Shown in pieces: positions 8,934 through 17,400 of a stretch of DNA of 18,403 bases. The translations under genes and the position numbers were made by a program. The notes below the pieces were generated by a model. The model was not told where the DNA came from. It saw only the letters and a program-made list of their open reading frames with translations, and made no database searches. This DNA comes from Circinella umbellata (Eukaryota > Mucoromycota > Mucoromycetes > Mucorales > Lichtheimiaceae), in assembly GCA_025093555.1 (NCBI GenBank), contig JAIWNF010000169.1, positions 1-18,403 of the forward strand, given 5' to 3'. The stretch's first letter is position 1. Each line of letters starts with the position of its first letter.

Positions 8934-10790
8934 TTGGAGTTTACCTCTTGTCCCGGCAAGATTGGTATGGCTGCCCCTGGGCTTAGCATAGATAGAATTG
9001 GTCATACAAATAAAACAAAGATTATACATAACGGAATTACTGCTTTTCACAATTTTGAAATAATGAATTTAAATTGTTCTGCTGATGTGTCTATTGGCGC
9101 TGATTTAATGCCCCACATTGGTATTTATTTAAAAGGGTTAGCATATTGTTGGCACAAACCTTCAATCCCTTCTGTTCCTCAACCTGTTGATATGCCTGAA
9201 CCAGATAATTCCCCTGCTGGTACATCTGTGGAACATCAACTATTTATGGACAAAATTAAACCTTTTGTACAGGAAAATATAAACATTCCTTCACATGACT
9301 TTTGCACTATGCCGGAATCTATGGTTTATTTAAATATTCCTTCTGGTAAAGTTGTTTATCGTCGTCAATATGATTTGCCAAATAAAGTCTTACCTAAACT
9401 TCAAGAACAAATTGATGAATGGTTACAAGATGGTATAATCAAATTTGCTCCTCCGGGAACTCCTTATAATAATGCTATTTTATGTGTACCTAAAAAGGAT
9501 AGTAATGGTAATATGACAAAATTACGGTTCTGCATGGATATGAGACCTTTAAATTTATTATTACCTGACATTACGCATGATAATCATGAACTTCCTTTAA
9601 TTCGGGATATTTTCCATAAAATGAAAAATGCATCTATTTTTACTACTCTCGATTTAAAAAGCTGTTTTCATAAATTCCGTATTTTTGAAGATCATCAAAA
9701 TCGCACGTCATTTACTTTTATGAATAAACAATATTGTTTTATTGGATCGCCATTTGGGATAAAGTTTCTTTCTGCTCATGTACAACGATGTATGCAAATA
9801 TTATTTCACGATGTACCATATGTTTCGGTCTATGTTGACGATATCATTATTGCATCAAATAATATGACGCAACATACACATCATGTACAAGAAACGCTTC
9901 GTCGCTTATCATCCGTGAACCTTACTGTTAACCATGAAAAATGTTCTTTTGCACAACAATCCGTTTCATTACTGGGTTTTAATATTCAAAGTGGTTCCAT
10001 TTCTGTTGACAAAAAGAAAATTTCTAACGTTCAAGAATGGCCTCTTCCTAAAGATACTACCTCATTACAAAGGTATTTGGGTTATATTAATTATTTACGG
10101 AATCATATTCCCGGTGTCCAAATGCTTACCAGCAAATTGGATAAATTGCGTACAGTAAAGAATCTTTCTGAACACTGGACCGATGAACACACCACTGCTT
10201 TTAATAATATTAAAATTGCGTTACAATCTGCTCCTATTTTAAGTCAATATGACGAATCGCTTCCACTCAATCTTGCTACTGATGCTTCATCCACTGGAAT
10301 TGGCAGTGTTCTTTATCAAGTTGTTGACAATCAATATAAATACATTGGTTTTATGGGACGCTCTTTAAATAAGGCTGAACGTAATTATTCTACTACAAAA
10401 CGTGAACTTTTAAGCATAGTTTTTGCACTTAAACGCTTTCATAAATTTTTATGGGGTCAACCAAAGTTTACTATTTATTGCGATCATAAAGCTTTAACAT
10501 ACCTACATACTCAACCGATTGCTAATCCTATGATGGTTACATGGTTCGATACGATTTGTGATTATGACTTCGAAGTTGTTCACATTCCGGGTATTGATAA
10601 TATTATTCCTGATACTATATCACGTCTTTGGTCTTCGCAGAAGCTGGAGGGGGTAATATTATACAAAAACAATTATTCGCTTCTGCACCTTATTTGGGTG
10701 ATACTCGCTCTTTACATAAAAAGAATTTTAATAATTCTACACATGTTCAACGCGCCGCTACAATTCGTAATGACTATACTGACTTCATGA
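8934..10790 (+). CDS. Gypsy pol: protease C-part, reverse transcriptase, RNase H
   Basis: This open frame of 618 codons copies element RNA into DNA. Residues 1-75 resemble the end of the protease (SIGADLMPHIGI). The RT has the finger region with YDLPNKVLPKLQEQIDEWL and LRFCMDMRPLN, motif A TTLDLKSCFHKF (catalytic Asp near residue 240), SPFGIKF, the YVDD box at residues 300-303, and LLGFNIQSG. RNase H follows with LATDASSTGIGSVLYQ (Asp near 450), KRELLSIVFALKRF and YCDHKALTYL, then HIPGIDNIIPDTISRLW at about residue 565. All three RT aspartates are present. The annotated Met (8934) is only the first ATG; the natural frame comes from upstream protease. The last ~50 codons after 10633 are out of frame with integrase and meaningless. 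Confidence 0.92.
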   Translation: MEFTSCPGKIGMAAPGLSIDRIGHTNKTKIIHNGITAFHNFEIMNLNCSADVSIGADLMPHIGIYLKGLAYCWHKPSIPSVPQPVDMPEPDNSPAGTSVEHQLFMDKIKPFVQENINIPSHDFCTMPESMVYLNIPSGKVVYRRQYDLPNKVLPKLQEQIDEWLQDGIIKFAPPGTPYNNAILCVPKKDSNGNMTKLRFCMDMRPLNLLLPDITHDNHELPLIRDIFHKMKNASIFTTLDLKSCFHKFRIFEDHQNRTSFTFMNKQYCFIGSPFGIKFLSAHVQRCMQILFHDVPYVSVYVDDIIIASNNMTQHTHHVQETLRRLSSVNLTVNHEKCSFAQQSVSLLGFNIQSGSISVDKKKISNVQEWPLPKDTTSLQRYLGYINYLRNHIPGVQMLTSKLDKLRTVKNLSEHWTDEHTTAFNNIKIALQSAPILSQYDESLPLNLATDASSTGIGSVLYQVVDNQYKYIGFMGRSLNKAERNYSTTKRELLSIVFALKRFHKFLWGQPKFTIYCDHKALTYLHTQPIANPMMVTWFDTICDYDFEVVHIPGIDNIIPDTISRLWSSQKLEGVILYKNNYSLLHLIWVILALYIKRILIILHMFNAPLQFVMTILTS

Positions 10791-12112
10791 CTCCGCCTGT
10801 TGAAGAACGTACGAACTTATTACAACAAGCTCATCTTCACGGACATTTCGGAATCGATGCTATAGTTGATGAATTACATAGTCAACATATACACTGGACT
10901 TCAATTAAAACGGATGCACAAAATATTGTATCTGGTTGTCCTGACTGTCAAAGATTCACACTCGCAAAACAGGGTTTTCATCCTATGCGTAGCATTTATG
11001 CTGATAAACCGTGGGATCATATTGCACTTGACACAGGTGACCTTAATTGTACTACTCCAAGAGGAAATAATTATATTCTTGTTATTGTTGATATTTATTC
11101 CCGCTACACACTTTTACGCCCGATACCGGACAAAACAGGTCTCACGATCGCAAAAACACTTATTCAAGTATTTGCCGATTTAGGCTTTCCTAAAATCATC
11201 CAAAATGATCGTGGCACAGAATTCGTAAACGAAGTTGTTAAACATCTTCTTGATAACTGTGGAATCGACTTACGGCTTCTTACTTCCTATAATCCGATGG
11301 CCAATGGAGTTTGCGAGACAAAAGTTAAGGCTATGAAAAGCATTATCGTTAAACGATTACATGGTAAAAAAGACGATTGGGATCTTTTCTTACCTGCTGC
11401 ACAACTGAGCATTAATAATAAAATTGCAAAGTTACACAACAGCCGTCCTTTTTCTCTTTTCTTTGCACGTCAACCAAATTTATGGGAAGACTACAATTAT
11501 TTAAACTCAACTGAAGTAAATAATAAAATACACTTCAATGACAAACGAGAAGAAAACATGGCTAACATTGTTATACCAGCCATCCGTGATCGTATGGATG
11601 CTTTACAAAAAGCCCAGCAAGGAAAATTTTCTAAAAAATTCCGAATTATTAAAGAATTTCCTGTTGGCAGCAAAGTGATGATTCAAAATATGACTCGCCG
11701 CTCTAAAACAGACGTTCGTTATGAAGGCCCTTACACAGTTCATGGAAAGAATAAAGGCAATGGCCAATACGTTCTTACTGACGCAACTGGTGCTCTTCAC
11801 TCACGTGATGTTCCTCCACATCAAATAAAATTAATTTCTCAGGATACCATTGCTTCTGGCGATGACTTCTTTGAAGTTCAATCAATCATTGATCATGAAG
11901 GAACACCAGGAAATTATAAATATCTTGTACGATGGAAAGGTTACGGTCCTGATGATGATACTTGGGAACCCATTGAACATTTCAATGACCTTACACAAAT
12001 TGAAAGATATTGGCAACGTCGGAATCAAGAAAAGATTTCAAACAAAAATCTGAAACGTGTATCACTACCACGTCGATCATCACGCATCAATAATAAACGC
12101 AGACGCACTTAA
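10628..12112 (+). CDS. Gypsy pol: integrase with GPY/F motif and chromodomain
   Basis: This open frame encodes the enzyme that inserts element DNA into the genome. It has an HHCC zinc-binding domain (AHLHGHFG to GCPDCQRF, about residues 65-115). The catalytic core has Asp 135 (ALDTGD), Asp 194 (QNDRGTEF) and Glu 230 (NGVCETK), the DD35E spacing of retroviral-type integrases. A GPY/F motif (RYEGPYTV) follows. A chromodomain lies at about residues 412-466 (FFEVQSIIDHEG, YLVRWKGYGPDDDTWEP, IERYWQRR) and a basic tail at the end. All catalytic residues are intact. It overlaps the RT frame by 163 bp in the -1 frame; one deleted base near 10628 is the simplest explanation. The chromodomain probably reads methylated histone tails and guides integration to silent chromatin (family knowledge). 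Confidence 0.94.
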   Translation: MVFAEAGGGNIIQKQLFASAPYLGDTRSLHKKNFNNSTHVQRAATIRNDYTDFMTPPVEERTNLLQQAHLHGHFGIDAIVDELHSQHIHWTSIKTDAQNIVSGCPDCQRFTLAKQGFHPMRSIYADKPWDHIALDTGDLNCTTPRGNNYILVIVDIYSRYTLLRPIPDKTGLTIAKTLIQVFADLGFPKIIQNDRGTEFVNEVVKHLLDNCGIDLRLLTSYNPMANGVCETKVKAMKSIIVKRLHGKKDDWDLFLPAAQLSINNKIAKLHNSRPFSLFFARQPNLWEDYNYLNSTEVNNKIHFNDKREENMANIVIPAIRDRMDALQKAQQGKFSKKFRIIKEFPVGSKVMIQNMTRRSKTDVRYEGPYTVHGKNKGNGQYVLTDATGALHSRDVPPHQIKLISQDTIASGDDFFEVQSIIDHEGTPGNYKYLVRWKGYGPDDDTWEPIEHFNDLTQIERYWQRRNQEKISNKNLKRVSLPRRSSRINNKRRRT

Positions 12113-12242
12113 ATATGTCTTTCTCCAAAACTTATTTTTTCCCAACTATCGACCCATGGGTTTTTAACTGGAGTTTTATCGATATATACTTTTATCAAAG
12201 ACAAGTGCTTGCATCTATCTTATTTAACGGTTGTTCCAACCT

Positions 12243-12254
12243 GGTGGGGGGTAA
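12243..12254 (+). promoter_or_regulatory. Polypurine tract (plus-strand primer) of the gypsy element
   Basis: The purine-rich run ggtggggggtaa lies immediately 5' of the 3' LTR, the position where LTR elements prime plus-strand DNA synthesis. It follows a 142-bp non-coding stretch after the integrase stop at 12112. Confidence 0.8.
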
Positions 12255-12675
12255 TGTTGTATCCAACACATATTATTCATAAAGATAATTATTTGTCATT
12301 CTAATTATTAAAGTATAGCGTATCTTTAATTATGCTTTGCTGACATTTCGTGTATTTCCCTATTTGGACCATGATTTATAAGAACACAGAAGTCCGTCTT
12401 CTATAATGATATAAGGTTACAGCTGCGTAGATATATCATATCGTCAACCGCTCAAAGTCTAATCTTAATATCATTAATCTTATATTCATAATTCACACGG
12501 CCATGACAAATATAAATCTTACGTATACACATATCAATATATCCCACTGATAATAAGATTCATATAAATAGAGATAATATTTTATTTTAATAAACTTCAG
12601 TTCAATTATTGTTCTTTTGGGTCTCGTTGACTTTTTAACGTCTCTTTTATTTTATTATATTTGATTGATATAACA
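12255..12675 (+). repeat. 3' LTR of the gypsy element
   Basis: The 421-bp partner of the 5' LTR has the same TGTTG...ATAACA ends, a TATA-like box at 12563-12570 and AATAAA at 12589-12594. Differences from the 5' copy include one extra T near position 23, an A for G in the ggacc(a/g)tgat stretch, C for T in caac(c/t)gctc, tc for ag after aaact, and T for G in aacg(t/g)ctc. Confidence 0.95.
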
Positions 12676-13164
12676 AAAAGAAAAAAGCAAAAAATAATGG
12701 AAACTATTATAAAGGAAAAAATAGAAAGAACAAACACAAACCATTTCTGGTATGAAAGTTATAGTAAACATGTCTGTACACATGTATATAAGTGAGGTAA
12801 AAAAGAAGGGTATATGTGCCATTGAAAATAAGAACAAATATTGGGAATAATAAACCAGATTATTTATGTGCTCAACATAGTAAACTTCATATAACAAAAA
12901 AAAGAGAAAAACCTAAATAAGAAATTATAGAAAGCATTGATAAAATAGTTTATAAAAGAAGAGAAGACATAAAAAAAATTAAAAAAAGAAAAACAAAAAA
13001 AATTTACATATGTAGTAGTGGAACACTTAACTTTGCCAATATTGTTAATAAAATCATGCAATAATAAGTGCTGATGTTATATATTATGCATAAAAAAAAG
13101 AGAATAATTGAATTCTCTCGAAATATATTAGGTACAGTATGCCATTTTACATAATATAACTAAA
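12676..13164. other. A-rich intergenic stretch, no gene recognised
   Basis: Strongly A-rich on the plus strand, with many A-runs of 5-8. Minus-strand open frames here are Phe/Tyr-rich translations of the poly-A runs, with no motif. No repeat end or terminal inverted repeat is apparent. Confidence 0.6.
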
Positions 13165-13610
13165 TTAAAGTATACCAAGATTATTGGTTTCAATATATGT
13201 TTTTAACATTGCTTTTTCATTAAAGTTATCGATAGTTAACCATGTATTGTCACTTTTGGAATAATCTTTCCATTCAACTAAAAAGTAATATATGTTATTT
13301 TCAATTTTATGACTAACAATTGCTTTAACTTCATATGATTTATATGCTCTTTCTTTTCCTTTTCCTTTAAGTTCCCTTTTCTTTAATAATTCTTTACTTT
13401 TTCTATAATCATCACTTGAATCACTAATATTATTACTAGTTTTATCACCTGAATATGCATTATCTACCATTAGATTATTAGTTATATCCATATTTAAGAA
13501 ACTACTTTGCAATTCAAGCATTTTATTTAATTTATTTTTATTTTGCTTTTTATTACTAATGACAATATCAATCAACTTTCTTTCAATGGGAAATTCAAAG
13601 TTCTCTGTTT
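13165..13610 (-). pseudogene. DDE transposase, C-terminal half with chromodomain (split from 14692-15764)
   Basis: This minus-strand segment continues the transposase across the hAT insertion. Directly after the target-site copy it reads ETENFEFPIERKLIDIVISN, then KKQNKNKLNKMLELQ, an acidic/Ser-rich linker (SDSSDDYRKSK) and a basic KGKGKERAYK stretch. It ends in a chromodomain: SYEVKAIVSHKIENNIYYFL, VEWKDYSKSDNTWLTIDNF, then TYIETNNLGIL at the stop. The aromatic and Glu positions of a chromodomain (Y-E-V, VEWK-Y, TW) are visible, so the fold is likely. The frame is clean from 13610 to the stop at 13165. If the hAT is removed, the frame matches the upstream half except for a TAG at the junction. 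Confidence 0.75.
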
Positions 13611-13618
13611 CCTATAAC
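13611..13618. repeat. Left 8-bp target-site duplication of the hAT element
   Basis: Sequence cctataac, matched by cctataat at 14691-14698 with one mismatch. Eight bases is the hAT hallmark. Confidence 0.85.
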
Positions 13619-14690
13619 TAGGGATCCTTATTGTTCGATTCAGTTCGGTTCCTCAAGAGAACCGAATCAACCGACCTTTAGTAAGAACCGAACTGAACCA
13701 AACTGTGAAGAATCGAGAAGAACCGAGAAGAACCGAGGAACTGACAGTGATTTAATGGTCTTTTTTTTTGTGAAAAAAACAGATATCTCAAAATATAAGC
13801 ACAATAAGTCTTTATATGTAGCCAACAAGTACAATAAAAAAAACAAAAGTCATTTTTTAACTGAATTCCATTTATTATCAAAAAAAGCTGAATACTTTTT
13901 CTAAATAGTGAATAGAGGTGATGATCTTTAGTTAAGTGTTGAATGTGGTTCTATTGAAGTGAAAATAGTAATAGCAACTATTGAATATTCTATTTAACGT
14001 TGTCATACTGAATGGGAGTTAGAAAATTACTGTTGTTACATCTATAAAGTAATCAGCAAAAAGAAATAAATGAATGACAGCCGTGTTAAATGGAAGAAAG
14101 AAACATATTATTGGTAATTCAGAAAAATAAATATCTATAAAAAAACAGCCATTGTGTTATTGCTGTTACATCTGTAAGAGTAATTACGTTTAAAAAAATA
14201 ATAGTCGTATTAATGGAAGTTAGAGGATTACAAATAGAAAATAATGAGCGTGTTAAATAATAGAAAAAAAGTACTGTTGTTACATTTGTGAAAGTGATTA
14301 TGCAAGAAAGAAAAAGAAGGGAAAACTATTAATTTTGATATTTCCTTTCCAGTCTGCCAAAAAAAAACTACTAGTTCTTTTTTTTATAATTTTTTTTCTA
14401 ATACTTATTTAAAAAAATGCATTATACTTTTGTTCTTTAACAGTTTATACTAGTTGATACAAAAAAAAAGCCCTATGTTCAAAATCTTCATACTTTATTT
14501 TCACAATTAATGTTTTCTCCCCATCATAATTTAAAAATCTCAAGAATTTACTAAATTATAATGTCGGTTCTCGGTTCTTTCCATATAAAACCGAGTCAGT
14601 TCCAGTCGGTTTCTTCCATAGAACTGTGTCGACTTTTCTCGGTTCGGTTCCGGTTCGGTTCCAGTTCTTTGGTTCTCATGAGGATCCCTA
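13619..14690. mobile_element. hAT-like non-autonomous DNA transposon (1,072 bp)
   Basis: The element has a perfect 10-bp terminal inverted repeat, TAGGGATCCT at 13619-13628 and AGGATCCCTA at 14681-14690, and an 8-bp flanking duplication. TAGGG-type ends plus 8-bp duplications are hAT features. Inside both ends are clusters of a GGTTCGGTT/AACCGAACC-type motif: GAACCGA repeats on the left to about 13738, and CGGTTC/GGTTCGGTTC repeats on the right from about 14564. They are arranged like the subterminal transposase-binding repeats of hAT elements. The interior is AT-rich with no coding frame, so mobility would need transposase from elsewhere. It sits inside the DDE transposase gene, and the single mismatch between duplications suggests moderate age. 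Confidence 0.88.
14002..14301. repeat. Degenerate ~110-130-bp internal repeats of the hAT element
   Basis: A core resembling ctgttgttacatct, then a stretch like gtaaagtaatta, occurs at about 14030-14055, 14160-14187 and 14272-14302. Between cores a second shared motif resembling gtattaaatggaagttaga recurs. The copies are diverged, and spacing of about 130 and 112 bp suggests an old tandem array. Confidence 0.55.
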
Positions 14691-14698
14691 CCTATAAT
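14691..14698. repeat. Right 8-bp target-site duplication of the hAT element
   Basis: Sequence cctataat, the partner of 13611-13618. Both copies contain the in-frame TAG of the interrupted minus-strand gene. Confidence 0.85.
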
Positions 14699-15764
14699 AG
14701 CTTATGATGTGGCAAAGTTGGTACATTAAATAGTTCACAAAGCGCCTGTATATTCTTCAATAGACATGCAACTCTGAATTGTAAATTATAAAACTTTATA
14801 TTATCCATTTTCACAACAGATTTATTATTATTAAATCTATAAAATTTACTACCTAATCCTGAAAATTGGTTTTCAGCTTTACTTCTAAAACTTCTAAATG
14901 TTTTATTAAAATGATCTTCTGTAATAGTTAAACTTTCACCAAGATCTTTTCTAATAGGATATACAAAATTATCATCCATAAATTTATAACGTTTTGATAC
15001 TGATAAATCAACAACTTACTTTACAAACAAAGTATAGCCACTATGAAGTGCAATAGTATCCTTAGTATTGATTTTGTTATATAATTTCATATTTAAAAAT
15101 ATGCTACCATCAGAGCTATCAGAACAAAAATCACTTTTAGAGGTACAAATAATCATATCATTCATGTCGCTAACAAATTGAGCTCTTAATCCATTTTCTT
15201 AAACTTATATAAATATAATCGTGAATGCTTAATTTCTGTATCAGTATAACTTATTCTCGAATCATGACCATCAATAATTAATGTAACATGTCTGAACAAT
15301 TCTGGATTATATTTATGAGTAGATAAAATCTTTAATCTTATATTTGAAAACATATTATACATTGCATCACTTACTATTTTATTTATTTTTTATAATTTTC
15401 TTCATCCATCCAAAATCTTTTATAAAAATCAAAAAATGAACTTGAGGAATAAATTTATCAATATCATCTTTTCCTGAAATACCAGATACTAAATGGTACA
15501 ATAAAGATAAACCTTTTTCGATTTCAAAATAAGGTGTTGGCTATTCCTTATTTGTATATAAAATTACTAAAAAGAAAAAGACAGCAATATATCCGAACCT
15601 ATTAACTAATTTTTTTTCAATAATATCAATATAATTTATATGTTTTATTTCTGTTCTATGTTTATATTTATGATTAATAACAGGCCAGTTATAATTCAAA
15701 AATGCCTAATGGCTTATTATTATATTGAATTAATTTTATCTGTTATCAATTTATCAATATCCAT
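14692..15764 (-). pseudogene. DDE (DDE_Tnp_4/Harbinger-like) transposase, catalytic half, interrupted by hAT
   Basis: This is the catalytic part of a transposase whose chromodomain end lies at 13165-13610; without the insertion the gene would be about 500 codons. A possible start is the ATG at 15762-15764 (MDIDKLITDKINS). Blocks in order, in shifting frames: NWPVINHKYKHRTEIK; RFGYIAVFFFLVILYTNKE; PYFEIEKGLSLLYHLVSG; VSDAMYNMFSNIRLKIL; HVTLIIDGHDSRISYTD with the first catalytic Asp (15270-15272); FVSDMNDMIICTS; IALHSGYTLFVK; DDNFVYPIRKDLGESL; FRSFRSKAENQF with the third acidic residue, Glu (14872-14874); and FYNLQFRVACLLKNIQ. The second catalytic Asp expected before GY reads His (15043-15045). 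In-frame stops lie at 15541-15543 and 15016-15018, with frame changes near 15200 and 15410. The family call rests on overall layout, so is moderate. Confidence 0.72.
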
Positions 15765-15892
15765 GATCAGTACTTTTTATATGAATAAATTATTCAATTT
15801 TTATTTTACATTTTATAAGATTATTACTACCCACAAATTTTTTACTATCCTTAAAAATATTAAAAAAAAAACTGAAACTAAAGGTATAACCC

Positions 15893-15954
15893 CTATATTC
15901 AAAAGTCAGTAAAATTACATTATTCAATAAAAAGTACATGAAATAAATGCTTAC
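15893..15954 (-). other. Possible intron (62 nt) of the unknown gene
   Basis: On the minus strand a GTAAGC donor follows ...GTTGTCAGTCG. A TTTACTGAC branch-like site and a TTTGAATATAG acceptor follow, giving a 62-nt intron. The sequence after the acceptor (15892 downward) gives no recognisable protein in any frame, so the next exon is not established. Confidence 0.45.
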
Positions 15955-16358
15955 CGACTGACAACTCTAAGATCATCGTAGCAACGATCAAATTTACTCC
16001 AATATTGAATAACAAAATCCATTTCGGATCCTTAATAAACAATTTCTTTTAATTTGTTAAAGTGATACATATCGAGAAAACTGATGAGTGCTTGCTGAAT
16101 CCAATACTTATCAAATTCTTGTCTTGGATTGTAATAGCCTGGTTTAGTTATTGAGGTCTATAAACAATCTAGTATTTCATCTTTTACTTCTTCTTCTTCA
16201 CTACCAACCAAGTTGGCTACAGATAGGATAATATTATCAAGTATTTTAAGGATTTCAGGATCGATAGAAGGTAACTTCCAATTACCAGATTTAAACATTA
16301 CCTTTTTTTCTTTAACAGTGAAATACTTATTCTAGGATGTATCATTAAGGTTGGAAGC

Positions 16359-16439
16359 TAATCCATATTAATTAAATATAACATAAACTATAAGTTGATA
16401 TATATCAACTATTTATGTATATTTAATTAATATGGATTA
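16359..16439. repeat. 81-bp near-perfect palindrome at the edge of the insert
   Basis: The outer arms taatccatattaattaaata (16359 on) and its reverse complement (ending at 16439) enclose an 18-bp perfect palindrome, agttgatatatatcaact, at 16393-16410. The outermost base borders the resumption of the exon at 16358. It could be a small palindromic element of its own or the end of the larger insert. Confidence 0.85.
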
Positions 16440-16516
16440 ACTCCCTAATAGATAAACCTATGGTTTATAAGTAAACTATCAATAACGTTTAAAGAAAAGA
16501 ATTATCTTTTCATTAA

Positions 16517-16863
16517 GGGAATTAAACAATAACAATTGTTTATGCCTTCATCTATTAATATACAATTTACTTATGAATTAATCTTAATTTTTATATATAC
16601 ATATAAGTAAAAACAATAATAATCATTAATATGATTTTTATTTTTTTACAATAGCAACAACAACAACATTAACATGTTTTTGTTATCTTAAATATATATA
16701 GAAATAATAAAATTTTGGATATTTTGAATAATTTAGAATGTATGAAATTCAGAAATTAATATATCAACTGGCAGTTAGGCAATACAAATCCTTTGTATTG
16801 TGCCTATATGAATAATTTATATATATTAAAAAACAAAGATTTGTAGTACAAATCTTGTTTTTT
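16517..16863. repeat. Left inverted arm of the hairpin element
   Basis: The reverse complement of 17430-17797, with many small differences. It shares the terminal ggaattaaacaataacaatt, the tatgccttcatctattaata block, the agcaacaacaacaac run, and the hairpins around ggcaatacaaatcctttgt and caaagatttgtagtacaaat. Confidence 0.8.
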
Positions 16864-17074
16864 CCAGAAATAAAAATATATATATAGGTTTATTACATAA
16901 ACAAAATAAATTAGTGTTAGGTCTAATTTATTTTATATATATTTAATATTTCAAAAGTTCTATGAACTTAAAGAATTATATTTTTTAAATTTAAAAAATA
17001 AATTCTAAAGAAAAGATAAAAATTAAATTATTATATATAATAATTTATTATAATTTTTATTCTTTTTAAGATAC

Positions 17075-17400
17075 AATGTATCTGAATCTTACAGATTCTA
17101 AAAACAAGAAAATCTATGATTTTATTTGTTTTTTAATATATATAAATTATTCATATAGGTTAGGCATAATACAAAGGTTTTGTATTGCCTAACTGACAGT
17201 TTATTTCATTGAATTACTTCTTTCATTGAAAAATATAAATTTTTGACGAAAATTTAATTTTTCTTAGCATTCATGAAACATTTAAGAAAATCAGAAAAAG
17301 TAATAAATTTTTATGTTTTCTTTTTATATATAATTTTAATTTATAAATAAATCTATTTTTTATAGAACCAGGATTAAACAATTATTATTGTTTAGTTCCC
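17075..17400. repeat. Direct repeat unit 1 of the hairpin element
   Basis: Begins aatgtatctgaatctt, contains the ttaggcataatacaaagg hairpin, and ends in tattgtttagttccc. It is a diverged and shorter copy of the unit at 17401-17797. Confidence 0.7.

Larger units (their letters stand above)
6794..12675 (+). mobile_element. Ty3/gypsy LTR retrotransposon with integrase chromodomain (chromovirus type)
   Basis: A 5,882-bp element is bounded by two ~420-bp LTRs that start TGTTG and end ATAACA. The order is 5' LTR, leader, gag, protease, RT, RNase H, integrase, chromodomain, polypurine tract, 3' LTR. RT before integrase and the C-terminal chromodomain define a Ty3/gypsy chromovirus. The five bases outside the LTRs differ (ctgtg left, aaaag right), so no target-site duplication survives. 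The LTRs differ at about five positions plus one indel, implying a fairly recent insertion. Gag and protease carry many frame breaks, whereas the RT and integrase frames are open with one shift between them. No tRNA-type primer site (TGG...) is evident just after the 5' LTR. Confidence 0.95.

Noticed and set aside
10628..10790. Programmed -1 ribosomal frameshift between RNase H and integrase
   Set aside because: No clear slippery heptamer is seen at the switch, and gypsy elements do not normally shift frame there. A single-base deletion explains it.
6789..12680. Five-base target-site duplication of the gypsy element
   Set aside because: Left flank ctgtg and right flank aaaag do not match, so no duplication is claimed.
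15640..15912. Plus-strand membrane protein of 90 residues
   Set aside because: Hydrophobic content comes from T-rich sequence. It is antisense to the 5' part of the DDE transposase and has no motif.
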